From Streptomyces sp. CB00455 (GTDB lineage: Bacteria > Actinomycetota > Actinomycetes > Streptomycetales > Streptomycetaceae), in the NCBI RefSeq assembly GCF_001905445.1, contig NZ_LIVQ01000004.1, forward strand, positions 253,462-317,461: a stretch of 64,000 nt of DNA. Direction: 5' to 3'. Shown here piece after piece: positions 42,521 to 51,668 of this stretch. Below the pieces are notes generated by a model. The model saw nothing but the letters and a program-made list of their open reading frames with translations. It did not search any database and had not been told where the DNA came from. A program made the translations under genes and the position numbers. Each line of letters opens with the position of its first letter. Positions within the stretch are counted from its first letter, which is position 1.

Positions 42521-45382
42521 CTACCCGGCCGCCCGCCGCGCGAGCGCCCCGCCCGAGCGGGTCACCAGGGCCGCCAGCAGCCCCGCGCCCAGCGGTACGG
42601 CGATCAGCAGCGCGCCCAGGGTGTCCCACGGCACGGAGATCGGCACGTACGGCACGAGGCCCTCCGGCTGGTACCCCATCGCGGCGCCCGACGCGTAGAG
42701 GTGCTCCAGCTCCCGGCGCTGGACCAGGCGCAGGCCGACCGCGGGCAGGATGCCGGCGGCCGAGCCCAGTACGACGCCCATCATGGCGACCACCGCGCAC
42801 TGGAAGCCGCTCAGCGTGCGCCGTACCCGCGGGGCCGCCCCGACCGCTGCCAGCGTCTTGAGGTCGGCCTCGGCGTCGGCCTGGGCGAGCCCGGTGGCGA
42901 TGCCGGCCGCGCCCACGGTGACCAGGCCGGCGAAGACGGTCAGGACGATCATGGACAGGTCGGCCGTGCCCTGGTAGCCCGCCTCGATGGTCAGGGAGGC
43001 TTCCACGCCCATCCGGTCGATCGCGCCTTCCATCCGCTGCTTCTGCTCGGTGCCGACGCTCCCGTCGAGGGTGAAGTACGAGCCGTAGGGGGCGGTGGCC
43101 AGCCCGGCGGACTTCACCGCGGCGGGCGGCAGGACCAGCTGGAGTCCCCAGCCCTCGACGGAGTCGGGCGCCTGGTGGACGGCCAGCACCTTGTCCTGAC
43201 CCGGCGGATCCTCCCTCTTCCCGGCCGCCGTGTCGGCCGCCTGCGCGTCCGTGACGATCCGCAGGGTGACCCTGCCGTCCTTCACGTTGCGCTTGTCGAA
43301 GGAGACGGGCCGGCCGTCCTTGAGGGCGGACACGGAGCCGGGGTCCGTCACCGCCAGCACCGCGAGGAGCTTCTCGTCCGCCACCACCGTGTCGTACTGC
43401 GCCCCGTGCTCGCTCAGCTTGCAGCGCGGGTCGGAGCGCAGCGCCCTGGCCTGCTCGGGAGAGAAGGAGGCGGGGCCGTTGGGGGCCTCGAAGAGCGGGC
43501 ACCGCTGTTCTTTGGGCGTGATGATCACGGCCCGCCCGCAGCCGGGTTCGGTGGAGTACGACGCGCAGCCCGGCTTGCCGACGACGATCCGGTCCACATC
43601 GGCCCGCTGCGCCACCGGGATCTCCTTGGAGAGGGCCTCGCGCAGGGCGGGCACCTCCTTGTGAGCGCTGTTCTCGGTGGCCTGCATCAGCCCCGTTCCG
43701 CGCGGGAGCTCGGCGACGTACTCATGCCGGTTCTGGACGTCCCGGCTCTGTTCGTACGTGGCCACCGCGACGGTGCCGGCGACGGCGGCCAGGACCGCGG
43801 CGACGGCCGGGGCCGTACGGCCGCGGTTGCGCACGGCGTCGCGCAGCGCGAGCCGCGGCGACAGCGGCAGCCGGCGTCCGAGCCGGCCGAAGAGGCCGAC
43901 CAGGACGGGGGTGAGGGCGACGATGCCGAGCTCGGCGAGGGCGCTGCCGCCCGCCACCACGGTGGAGCCCATCCGCGAGGTGGTGCCGTACAGGGCGATG
44001 GCCGCGCCGCCCGCGACGGCGGCCAGGCCGACGAGGGGCAGCACCCGGTTGGCCCTGCGGACCCCGCGCCGGCCGGTCAGCGAGGCAAGGACGGTCTGCC
44101 GGGAGGCGGTGACCGCCGGGACGATCGCGGCCAGCAGGCCGGTCACGACGGCGAGCAGCGCGATGCCGGCCAGTTCCAGCGGCCGCACCTCGAAGCCACC
44201 GAAGCGCTTGCCGAGGAAGTCCTCCAGTACCGGCCGCAGTCCGATGGTGAGCGCCACGCCGACGGCGGTGCCGAGGACGGCGGCCGTGGCACCGATGACC
44301 AGGCCCCCGGAGAGCACGATGGAGCGGATGTGGCGCCGGTCGCCCCCGTTGGCGCCGACCAGGCCCAGCTGGCGGCGCGAGCGGCGGGCGCCCACCGCGA
44401 AGGCCGGTCCGGCGAGGAGGCAGATCTCCAGCATGGCGAGGCCGACGACGGTGGCCAGGACCACCATCTCGATGGGCCGGGTGCCGGAGGAGAGGCTGAG
44501 CCGGTCCTTGGACTCCTGCTGGTAGAGCGGCACCTCGGAGTCGGCCGGCGGGTCGAGCAGGACGGCGCGGGAGATGACGGTCACGCCCTGGGTGTTGGCC
44601 GCCTTGACCATGTTCCACGTGAAACCGGCGCCGCCGACCTTGACCAGGTAGGAGTCCTGGGGCCGGACGCCGGGCGCTCCTGCGGACTCCAGCGCCTCGT
44701 CGAGTGCGCCGAACAGCGTCCCCGGCGGGGCCACGACCTGGTCCGTCTTCAGGTCGGAGGGCAGTTCGTACGCCCCGACGATCCTGTAGGAGACGGCGCT
44801 GCCGCGCGGCGTGAGCGACGAGCCGACGAAGAGGCCGGAGTGCTCCAGGAAGGCACGGGTGGCCATGACCTCGCCCGCGCCCTCGGGCAGGCGCCCGCGC
44901 AGGAGGGTGAACATGCCCGTCGCCAGCGGGCTGTGCGCGTCCAGTTCCCGGACGCCGATGCCGAGCAGACCGTGCGCGGTGTGGACCTTGAGACGGGCCT
45001 CGCTGTTCTTGAGGGACTGCGCGCCCGGCGGGATCGCCGACACGAATGCGTCGGGGGGCACGTCCTTCGCCTTGGACGGGTCGTAGGCGTCGTAGCCGCC
45101 GACGGGCACGGTGTTCTCGGCCGTGGGGTCCTGGTAGACGGCCGTGCCCAGGTGCGAGGAGTCCAGCAGCGCGTCGGCGCTGCCCAGCTCCCGGGTCAGG
45201 CGCTGCCCGGTGGAGAGCTCGGCGCTGCGGAAGGTCAGGTCGGCGGCGCTCACCCCGATGATCGGCAGGGCGATCATCGCGAGGACGAGGGCGCTGCGGC
45301 CCTTGGCGCGCCATGCATCGCGGCGGGCGATCCGCAGGGCGGCGACCCAGGAGTGGTACCAGCCTTGGAACGGGAGGCTCAC
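42521..45382 (-). CDS. ABC transporter permease, double FtsX-like
   Basis: 953 residues. An N-terminal helix and large outer domain (about 40-320) are followed by a helix cluster with two FtsX-type blocks (around 330-470 and near the C terminus), with another outer domain between them; about ten helices in all. The layout fits MacB/LolC-like export or mechanotransmission permeases. GTG 45382 overlaps the ATPase stop by 4 bp. A one-mismatch parS sequence lies inside at 44612-44625. Substrate is unknown; the PadR neighbour suggests stress- or drug-responsive export. Confidence 0.9.
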   Translation of the reverse strand: MSLPFQGWYHSWVAALRIARRDAWRAKGRSALVLAMIALPIIGVSAADLTFRSAELSTGQRLTRELGSADALLDSSHLGTAVYQDPTAENTVPVGGYDAYDPSKAKDVPPDAFVSAIPPGAQSLKNSEARLKVHTAHGLLGIGVRELDAHSPLATGMFTLLRGRLPEGAGEVMATRAFLEHSGLFVGSSLTPRGSAVSYRIVGAYELPSDLKTDQVVAPPGTLFGALDEALESAGAPGVRPQDSYLVKVGGAGFTWNMVKAANTQGVTVISRAVLLDPPADSEVPLYQQESKDRLSLSSGTRPIEMVVLATVVGLAMLEICLLAGPAFAVGARRSRRQLGLVGANGGDRRHIRSIVLSGGLVIGATAAVLGTAVGVALTIGLRPVLEDFLGKRFGGFEVRPLELAGIALLAVVTGLLAAIVPAVTASRQTVLASLTGRRGVRRANRVLPLVGLAAVAGGAAIALYGTTSRMGSTVVAGGSALAELGIVALTPVLVGLFGRLGRRLPLSPRLALRDAVRNRGRTAPAVAAVLAAVAGTVAVATYEQSRDVQNRHEYVAELPRGTGLMQATENSAHKEVPALREALSKEIPVAQRADVDRIVVGKPGCASYSTEPGCGRAVIITPKEQRCPLFEAPNGPASFSPEQARALRSDPRCKLSEHGAQYDTVVADEKLLAVLAVTDPGSVSALKDGRPVSFDKRNVKDGRVTLRIVTDAQAADTAAGKREDPPGQDKVLAVHQAPDSVEGWGLQLVLPPAAVKSAGLATAPYGSYFTLDGSVGTEQKQRMEGAIDRMGVEASLTIEAGYQGTADLSMIVLTVFAGLVTVGAAGIATGLAQADAEADLKTLAAVGAAPRVRRTLSGFQCAVVAMMGVVLGSAAGILPAVGLRLVQRRELEHLYASGAAMGYQPEGLVPYVPISVPWDTLGALLIAVPLGAGLLAALVTRSGGALARRAAG
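44612..44625. other. Degenerate parS-like palindrome inside the permease gene
   Basis: GTTCCACGTGAAAC differs from parS at one base. It lies within the coding sequence of the permease, where it codes FTWN. It may be a weak ParB site or chance. Confidence 0.4.
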
Positions 45383-46125
45383 TGGTTGGCCGCCCCACCC
45401 GCGAGGAGGGAGTCGGCGTGGCTGCGCAGGGTCTCGTCGACCACGCTGCCGTCGCGCAGGAAGACCACGCGGTCCGCCCAGGCGGCGAACCGGGGTTCGT
45501 GGGTGACGAGGATCCCGGCCGCGCCCGCGTCGCAGCGGGAGCGCAGCAGGGCGAGGACGGACTCCCCGGTCTCGGAGTCGAGCGCGCCGGTGGGTTCGTC
45601 GGCGAGGACCAGGCGGCGGTCGCCCACGAGGGCGCGGGCGATGGCCACCCGCTGCTGCTGGCCGCCGGACATCTCGTCTGGGAAGCGGTCGGCGAGCCCG
45701 CCCAGGCCCATCTCCTCCAGCGCGCCGAGGGCGCAGGAGCGGGCCTTGCGGGCGGAGGTGCCGTCGAGCTCCAGGGGCAGGGCCACGTTCTCGGCGGCGG
45801 TGAGGGCCGGTATCAGGTTGTAGTCCTGGAAGACGTAGCCGATGCTGCGCCGGCGCAGTGCGGCCAGCTGCTTGCGGCCGGCCGTGGTGATGTCGGTGCC
45901 CTCCACGATCACGCGGCCGCTGCTCGGGGTGTCGAGGCCCCCGGCCAGGGTGAGCAGGGTGGATTTCCCGGAGCCGGACGGGCCCATGACGGCGACGAGT
46001 TCGCCGGGGAAGACGGAGAGGTCGATGCCGCGCAGGGCGTGGACCTCGGTGGCGCCGCTGCCGTGGGTGCGCACGAGGCGGTCCAACTGCAGTACGGGGC
46101 GCTGGGACTGGCGCTGGTCAGGCAT
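45379..46125 (-). CDS. ABC transporter ATP-binding protein (MacB/LolD type)
   Basis: 248 residues. It has Walker A GPSGSGKS, Q loop YVFQDYNLIPALTAAENV, signature MSGGQQQRVAIARAL, Walker B LVLADEPTGALD and switch His (VTHEP). The wording matches LolD/MacB ATPases that power FtsX-type permeases by mechanotransmission. ATG 46125 lies 24 bp after the PadR stop; it is coupled to the permease by a 4-bp overlap. Confidence 0.95.
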   Translation of the reverse strand: MPDQRQSQRPVLQLDRLVRTHGSGATEVHALRGIDLSVFPGELVAVMGPSGSGKSTLLTLAGGLDTPSSGRVIVEGTDITTAGRKQLAALRRRSIGYVFQDYNLIPALTAAENVALPLELDGTSARKARSCALGALEEMGLGGLADRFPDEMSGGQQQRVAIARALVGDRRLVLADEPTGALDSETGESVLALLRSRCDAGAAGILVTHEPRFAAWADRVVFLRDGSVVDETLRSHADSLLAGGAANQ

Positions 46126-46149
46126 GAGGGTCCCCCCTGGGACGGTGGT

Positions 46150-46854
46150 TCAGCTCCGCCGCATGCGGGCGGTGCGGGGCCGGGCGGTGGCGGTGGCCGG
46201 GACAGAAGCGGGGGCCGGAGCCGGGGTGGTGGTGGGGACGGCGGGATGGTCCGGGTCCCCGCCGTCGGCGGCCTGGGGCGCTGCGGGCTCGGTGGCTCTC
46301 CGGTCGGCCGGCAGGGAGAGCCGTACCAGCCGGGATTCGCAGTGGTCGAGCCAGCGGGCCTCGGCCTCGGTCTGGAAGATCAGCTGTTCGAGGACCAGCA
46401 GCCAGGCCACGTCGTCGCGTTCGCGGGACTGCCCGCTCTCGACCGCGGCGAGCGCCGTGGCCTTGAGCCGGGTGTAGTCCTGCATCGCCTTGATGGTGGC
46501 GTGCCGTTGGGCCTGGATGACGGCGCGGATGTCCACGCCGGGGGCGCCCACGGCCATGGCGAGCTTGATGGACAGCTCGTCACGGGGCGGGTGGGCGCGG
46601 TCGACGGGGCGCTCGTACCACTGGTGCAGTTCGGCGCGTCCGTCATCGGTGATGGCGTAGAGGGTGTGCCCGGCGGCGTCCTCGCCGCCGGGGGCGACCA
46701 GGCCGTCGCGTTCGAGGCGGGCGAGCGTGGTGTAGACCTGCCCGACGTTGAGCGGCCAGGTGGAGCCGGTGCGGGATTCGAACTCGGTGCGCAGCTGGGA
46801 GCCGTACCGAGGGCCCCGTTCCAGCAGGGCGAGTAGCCCGTGACGGATCGACAT
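46150..46854 (-). CDS. PadR family transcriptional regulator
   Basis: 234 residues. The N-terminal winged helix has GLLALLERGPRYGSQLRTEFE and LNVGQVYTTLARLERDGLV. A C-terminal helical domain mediates dimerisation (LKATALAAVESG, LVLEQLIFQTEAEARWLDHCE), and then a Pro/Ala/Arg tail follows. The message appears leaderless: a -10 TATACA lies 8 nt before the ATG with no ribosome site. Two operators overlap the start and the promoter, so it should repress itself and the ABC genes behind it. Confidence 0.92.
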   Translation of the reverse strand: MSIRHGLLALLERGPRYGSQLRTEFESRTGSTWPLNVGQVYTTLARLERDGLVAPGGEDAAGHTLYAITDDGRAELHQWYERPVDRAHPPRDELSIKLAMAVGAPGVDIRAVIQAQRHATIKAMQDYTRLKATALAAVESGQSRERDDVAWLLVLEQLIFQTEAEARWLDHCESRLVRLSLPADRRATEPAAPQAADGGDPDHPAVPTTTPAPAPASVPATATARPRTARMRRS

Positions 46855-46865
46855 ACCGAGTATGT
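46851..46865. promoter_or_regulatory. PadR operator 1 over the start codon
   Basis: ACATAC-CGA-GTATGT is a 15-bp inverted repeat that contains the PadR ATG. It repeats at 14-bp spacing as ATAC-CGA-GTAT at 46866-46876. Confidence 0.65.
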
Positions 46866-46891
46866 ATACCGAGTATGTCGATAGGCGGCAA
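46863..46891 (-). promoter_or_regulatory. PadR promoter with overlapping operator 2
   Basis: -35 TTGCCG (46891-46886), 17-bp spacer, -10 TATACA (46868-46863). Operator copy ATACCGAGTAT at 46866-46876 covers the -10 and spacer. The predicted start site falls at or near the ATG. Confidence 0.65.
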
Positions 46892-47019
46892 CCCTCTCCA
46901 GGCGTACGCCGGAAGGGGGACGGGGCTGCCGGGCGGGTCGTCGGGTGGTTGCAGTGCTGTGGCCGGAAGGGTGTGCCGGGTCGGGCGCCGCGACCCGGTG
47001 AACCTCTCCGGCCACCGGA

Positions 47020-47712
47020 CTAGAGACCCTTGCGCAGTCGTATGCCGAGGTAGCCCAGACCCAGCCCCATCAGGGCGAATCCGGTGCCCAGCGGCAGGAT
47101 GTGCGCGGCCAGGTCGGCGGCCCGCTCGTTGCGTCCGGTGCCGAGGGCGTTGACGGAGCCCGGCGGGATCGGCTCGGTCGGCCCGCCCGGTGCGCTCGGC
47201 CCAGTCGGATCGGTCGGCCCGGTCGGCCCGGTCGGTGCCCTCGGTGCGCTCGGAGCGGAGGGCGCGCGGGGGACGGGGGCGGCGCTCGGGGCCGTCGGCC
47301 GGGCCGGCCGGACCTGGTGCGGCGGCGGCAGCGCGAGGGGCGGCCGCGGCTGCGCCGGTGCCTGCGGATCGGCGGGCGGCCGGAGGGGCAGGGGGCGGGC
47401 GGCCACCGCCACCTCCGGGTTCGCGGGCTCGGTGACGGGCCTGCCCGGCCGCTCCCGCCCCACCCCGGCGGCGCTGCCGGCCAGCGTCTGGTCCTCCTCC
47501 GGTACGTCGTCCCGCGGCGCGGCGGGGAGGGGTCCGGCGGGGAGGGGTCCGGCGGGGGCGAGCGGAGCGGCCGCCGACGCGGGTGGGGCGAACGCGCCGA
47601 AGGTGAGCGGCCCGGCGTGCGCGGGAGCGGGGGCGGGGGCCGCGACCGTGAGCGCGGCGGCGGCCAGTGCGGCGCGGGCCAGCCACGGCGACGGGTGGAA
47701 GCATCGGACCAC
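47020..47712 (-). CDS. Secreted Pro-rich protein with sorting-signal-like C terminus
   Basis: 230 residues. A signal peptide (LARAALAAAALTVAAPAPAPAHA) is followed by a long Pro/Ala-rich region, with GPTGPTDPTGPSAPGGP repeats around 160-180. It ends HILPLGTGFALMGLG and then a helix plus Arg/Lys tail (LRKGL). This LPxxTG-like, hydrophobic, basic ending resembles a wall-sorting or membrane anchor, but it is not a canonical LPxTG or LAxTG. GTG 47712 has GGGAGGGG. Its function is unknown; a stalk-like surface role is inferred. Confidence 0.7.
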   Translation of the reverse strand: MVRCFHPSPWLARAALAAAALTVAAPAPAPAHAGPLTFGAFAPPASAAAPLAPAGPLPAGPLPAAPRDDVPEEDQTLAGSAAGVGRERPGRPVTEPANPEVAVAARPLPLRPPADPQAPAQPRPPLALPPPHQVRPARPTAPSAAPVPRAPSAPSAPRAPTGPTGPTDPTGPSAPGGPTEPIPPGSVNALGTGRNERAADLAAHILPLGTGFALMGLGLGYLGIRLRKGL

Positions 47713-47796
47713 TGGGTGCCCCTCCCGTACCGAACGACCCAGATCCCCTGCCGGATCAGAGATGTGCGCTCAGATTTGCACAAGGGGACAAAATGG

Positions 47797-47831
47797 GCAT
47801 CCCGGGCGCTCCATCGGAGTGCCCGGGATGC
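47797..47831 (-). terminator. Long terminator downstream of the first Ser/Thr kinase
   Basis: A 16-bp hairpin (one GU pair) around GCATCCCGGGC / GCCCGGGATGC with a 3-nt loop. On the - strand it is followed by CCCATTTTGTCC. It ends the kinase message about 150 bp past its stop. Confidence 0.7.
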
Positions 47832-47930
47832 CGGTGCGTCATGGTGGGAGGGACCGGGCCGATGGCTGTGCCCGTCGGCGACCGTGACGTCCACGTCCAC
47901 AGCCACAGCCGTGGCCGTCGGAAATCACCC

Positions 47931-47973
47931 CGGCCGTGACCGCCGGGGATCCGCCGCGGCCGTGACCGCCGGG
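47931..47973. repeat. Direct repeat of 17 bp
   Basis: CGGCCGTGACCGCCGGG occurs at 47931-47947 and 47957-47973, a 26-bp period, just after the kinase stop. Confidence 0.7.
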
Positions 47974-47979
47974 ACGCCG

Positions 47980-49668
47980 CTACTCCGGATTGCCCGTCGA
48001 GACGGTCAGCGTGTACTCCGTGCCTTCCTTGTCGATCGCGTCGTCGGGGCGCGGGATCTGTTCGAGGACGGTGTCCTTGCCGTACACGGCCTCGTCCTTC
48101 TCAACGATCTTGTACTTGCCGCCGGAGGCCTGGATGCACGTCTTCACGGACAGCAGGTTCTTGTACCGCAGGTCCGGCGCCTGGTACTTGCCCGCGGTGC
48201 TGAAGTGCTTCACCGGCTCCTTGCACTTGGCCGGGTCGATGGTGCGCGAGGTGTCGGGGCCCTTGTACCCGGCCTTGGCCGTGCCGCCCGCCGAGGAACT
48301 CGGGTTCGAGGGGCCCGCCGTGTTCCCGCCCTTGTCGTCGTCGTTCATCGTGAGCGCGGCGATCAGACCACCGACCGCCAGCAGCGCCACCGCGATCGCG
48401 CCCACGACCACCGGCCTGTTCTTCCTGCCGCCCGAGGCGCCGCCCCCGGACCCGCTCTGCGGGGCCGCCGCCGAGATCGTGTACGGCGGCGGGGTCTGGG
48501 TCCCGTACTGCTGCTGCGGCGGCGGGGTGTGCGGGTAGGCGTACCCGCCCTGCGCGTGGTGCTGCGGCTGCCCCTGGTGCTGGGACTGCGGGGAGGGCGC
48601 CGGCGCGTACGGGGACGGCGTGGGAGCGTGCGGAGCCTGGTACGGCTGCTGCACCGACTGCGGCGCCTGGAAGGCGGAGTCCACCGGCGGGAACACGGCC
48701 GAGGCCACCCCCGCCCCGCTGCTGCCCGGCCCGGCCCCCTGGACGATGACCGGCGCCCCGGTGTGCCCGGAGCCCAGCACCCGCGCGACCTCGTCACCCA
48801 TCGCCGCGGCGGAGGGGAAGCGCTCGTTCGGGTTCTTCTTCAGGGCCCGCGCCACCAGCGCGTCCATCGCGGGGGTCACGGACCGGTTGATGGAGGACGG
48901 GGCGACCGGCTCCTCCTGGACGTGGGCGTAGGCGATGGCCAGCGGGGAGTCGGCGTCGAAGGGGATCCGCCCCGTCAGCAGCTGGAAGAGCATGATGCCG
49001 ACGGAGTACAGGTCGGAGCGGGCGTCGACCGCGCGCCCCAGCGCCTGCTCGGGCGACAGGTACTGCGGGGTACCGACGACCATGCCGGTCTGCGTCATCG
49101 AGGTGACCCCCGACTGCATGGCGCGGGCGATGCCGAAGTCCATCACCTTGACGACGCCACGCTTGGTGATCATGACGTTGCCGGGCTTGATGTCGCGGTG
49201 GACCAGCCCCATCTCATGGCTGGTCTCCAGCGCGGCCAGCACGTCGGCCGTCACCTTCAGCGCCTTGTCCGCAGGCATCGCCCCGTACTGCCGGACGTCC
49301 GCGTCGAGCGCCGAGCCGAGCGGCTGGCCCTCCACGTACTCCATGACGATGTACGGCATGACCGGCGCGTCGCCCCGGGCGGAGCCGGCGAAGGTGACTT
49401 CGCCCTCGCCCGTATCGAATACCGAGACGATGTTCGTGTGCGACAGTTTGGCCACAGCCTGCGCCTCGCGGCGGAACCGCTCGCGGAAGGACTGTTCGCG
49501 TCCCAGATCGCTGTGCAACGTCTTGATGGCGACCTGCCGGTCGAGCGCCGAGTCGTACGCCAGGTACACGGAGGCCATGCCGCCCGCACCGAGCAAGTCC
49601 CTTAGCTGGTAACGGCCACCGGCCAAAGAGCCGCCCGCGTACTGGCCCTGAGTGCCGTCCTGGCTCAT
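47980..49668 (-). CDS. Transmembrane Ser/Thr protein kinase
   Basis: 562 residues. The kinase domain has GAGGMASVY, Lys49 (VAIKT), VHRDIKPGN, MDFGIAR and the threonine loop TSMTQTGMVVGTPQYL. A Pro/Gln/Tyr-rich linker leads to one helix (VVVGAIAVALLAVGGLIAAL) and an outer domain with two Cys and a PASTA-like sequence (KTCIQASGGKYKIV...VLEQIPRP). ATG 49668 has GGGAAG. It is divergent from a second kinase 229 bp away. Confidence 0.92.
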   Translation of the reverse strand: MSQDGTQGQYAGGSLAGGRYQLRDLLGAGGMASVYLAYDSALDRQVAIKTLHSDLGREQSFRERFRREAQAVAKLSHTNIVSVFDTGEGEVTFAGSARGDAPVMPYIVMEYVEGQPLGSALDADVRQYGAMPADKALKVTADVLAALETSHEMGLVHRDIKPGNVMITKRGVVKVMDFGIARAMQSGVTSMTQTGMVVGTPQYLSPEQALGRAVDARSDLYSVGIMLFQLLTGRIPFDADSPLAIAYAHVQEEPVAPSSINRSVTPAMDALVARALKKNPNERFPSAAAMGDEVARVLGSGHTGAPVIVQGAGPGSSGAGVASAVFPPVDSAFQAPQSVQQPYQAPHAPTPSPYAPAPSPQSQHQGQPQHHAQGGYAYPHTPPPQQQYGTQTPPPYTISAAAPQSGSGGGASGGRKNRPVVVGAIAVALLAVGGLIAALTMNDDDKGGNTAGPSNPSSSAGGTAKAGYKGPDTSRTIDPAKCKEPVKHFSTAGKYQAPDLRYKNLLSVKTCIQASGGKYKIVEKDEAVYGKDTVLEQIPRPDDAIDKEGTEYTLTVSTGNPE

Positions 49669-49897
49669 GACTGTTGCTTCCCCTCGGGATGTGTCCCTAC
49701 GCGTCTGGCTGAGCGCATGTCGCGCCCAGTCTGCCGGAGGGCAAGCACACGTCAAGCCGGGTGCCCGTTCCGTGACCAGTCGGTCTCAGAGGGCCCTTGT
49801 CCGAACGGTGACCGGTTGCGAGGCTGTAGCGTTCACCGGAGCACCAGAGCAGAGGACACCGCTGAGCGGCGGCCGAGAGAGACGACGGCGAGGACTG

Positions 49898-51499
49898 ATG
49901 GCACCCGAACCCGAGGCAGGCGGCGCCGGGATGGCCGAGGACCCTTCGCACTGGGGCGCCGGCGGCCTGGTGGGAGACGGCCGTTACCGGCTGACCCACC
50001 GGCTGGGCCGTGGCGGCATGGCCGAGGTGTTCGCCGCCGAGGACGTGCGCCTGGGCCGCACCGTGGCCGTGAAGCTGCTGCGCGCCGACCTGGCCGAGGA
50101 CCCGGTCTCCAAGGCGCGGTTCACGCGCGAGGCCCAGTCCGTGGCCGGGCTCAACCACCATGCCGTCGTCGCCGTGTACGACTCCGGCGAGGACCGGGTC
50201 GGCCCCACCACCGTCCCCTACATCGTGATGGAGCTGGTCGAGGGCCGCACCATCCGCGAACTGCTGCTCAGCGCCGAGGCCCCGGGCCCCGAGCAGGCGC
50301 TCATCATCACCTCGGGCGTGCTCGAAGCCCTTGCCTACTCGCACCAGCACGGCATCGTGCACCGCGACATCAAGCCGGCGAACGTCATCATCACCGAGAC
50401 CGGCGCGGTCAAGGTGATGGACTTCGGCATCGCCCGCGCCCTGCACGGCGTCCAGTCGACGATGACCCAGACCGGCATGGTCATGGGCACCCCGCAGTAC
50501 CTGTCGCCCGAGCAGGCCCTCGGCAAGGCCGTGGACCACCGCTCCGACCTGTACGCGACCGGCTGTCTGCTGTACGAACTGCTCGCGCTGCGGCCCCCGT
50601 TCACCGGCGAGACGCCGCTGTCGGTGGTCTACCAGCACGTCCAGGACGCCCCCGTGCCGCCCTCGCAGCTGCCGGAGGGCCACCACATCCCGCAGGAGCT
50701 CGACGGCCTGGTGATGCGGTCGCTGGCCAAGGACCCGGACGACCGCTTCCAGAGCGCCGAGGAGATGCGCGGGCTGGTCCAGTACGCGCTCCAGATGCTG
50801 CACGACCAGGGGCCGAACTCCGGTACCTGGAACACCGGCCCGGTCAGCATGGCCCTGCCGCACGGCCGGGGCGGGGCCGCCACCACGGCCATGCCCCTGG
50901 GCGGGACCGGCGGCCAGCAGGCGTACCCCGCCAACTCCACGACCTCGCAGTTCCAGCGGCCGATGGTGCCGGCGCTGAACCCTGACGACGGCTCCGCCTT
51001 CCCCGGCGGCGGCGGCAGCGGCCAGGGCGGTCAGGGCGGCGGCTACGACGGGTACGAGGACCGCGGGCGCAGCCGGTGGAAGATGTGGCTGTTCGCCATC
51101 CTCGCGATCATCGCGGTCGCGGGCGGCGTGGCCTACGCCGTCAAGCAGGTGGGCGGTGGCGGCGGTACCAAGGACAAGACGCCGGGCGTCGTCCAGAGTT
51201 CCCCGGGCGGGCAGCCCAGCGCCCCCGCGAGCCAGGACCACACCCCGTCCCAGCCCAGCCCGGAGAACACCCCCTCGCTCAGCGAGAACACCCAGCCCGC
51301 GCCGACCCGCAGCAGGAATCAGAGCTACAGCCCTTCGGCTTCGGCTTCGGCGTCCGCCTCGGCCTCGGCGTCGGCCTCTTCCTCGCCCACCCCGTCGAAG
51401 AGCGCCTCGCCCTCGCCGTCGAAGTCCCAGGCGTCTCCGTCGCCCAAGCCGAGCTCCGAAACGGGCGGCGGCGGTGGCGCCGGTACGTCCGAGGAGTGA
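49898..51499 (+). CDS. Transmembrane Ser/Thr protein kinase with Ser-rich ectodomain
   Basis: 533 residues. The kinase domain has GRGGMAEVFAAEDV, Lys59 (VAVKL), VHRDIKPAN, MDFGIAR and the TMTQTG loop. A Gly-rich linker and one helix (MWLFAILAIIAVAGGVAYAV) are followed by an outer tail without PASTA repeats, rich in Ser, Pro and Gln, with a Ser-Ala dipeptide run. Such a tail lacks a known binding fold and may be a flexible stalk. ATG 49898 is favoured; the in-frame ATG at 49931 is a shorter alternative. Confidence 0.9.
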   Translation: MAPEPEAGGAGMAEDPSHWGAGGLVGDGRYRLTHRLGRGGMAEVFAAEDVRLGRTVAVKLLRADLAEDPVSKARFTREAQSVAGLNHHAVVAVYDSGEDRVGPTTVPYIVMELVEGRTIRELLLSAEAPGPEQALIITSGVLEALAYSHQHGIVHRDIKPANVIITETGAVKVMDFGIARALHGVQSTMTQTGMVMGTPQYLSPEQALGKAVDHRSDLYATGCLLYELLALRPPFTGETPLSVVYQHVQDAPVPPSQLPEGHHIPQELDGLVMRSLAKDPDDRFQSAEEMRGLVQYALQMLHDQGPNSGTWNTGPVSMALPHGRGGAATTAMPLGGTGGQQAYPANSTTSQFQRPMVPALNPDDGSAFPGGGGSGQGGQGGGYDGYEDRGRSRWKMWLFAILAIIAVAGGVAYAVKQVGGGGGTKDKTPGVVQSSPGGQPSAPASQDHTPSQPSPENTPSLSENTQPAPTRSRNQSYSPSASASASASASASASSSPTPSKSASPSPSKSQASPSPKPSSETGGGGGAGTSEE

Positions 51500-51668
51500 C
51501 GCGGGGAGATCCCCGGAATGCGGGACGGGACCGAAAAGCTCCGGTTCGGCGGTGGCCGGTTCGGCCATTCGGGCGGTTTTCCGGTGAATGGACCGGCCGG
51601 AGCGGCGGCGCCCCGGAATTCCACCGCGGAAGCCGGCCCCCGGCCGGCCAGGACGGGCCCTGCCGCGG

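Noticed and set aside
41732..45823. Open frame of 1363 codons on the + strand opposite the ABC transporter genes
   Set aside because: Shadow frame with Arg/Gly/Asp-rich nonsense; the - strand genes have clear motifs and coupled overlaps.
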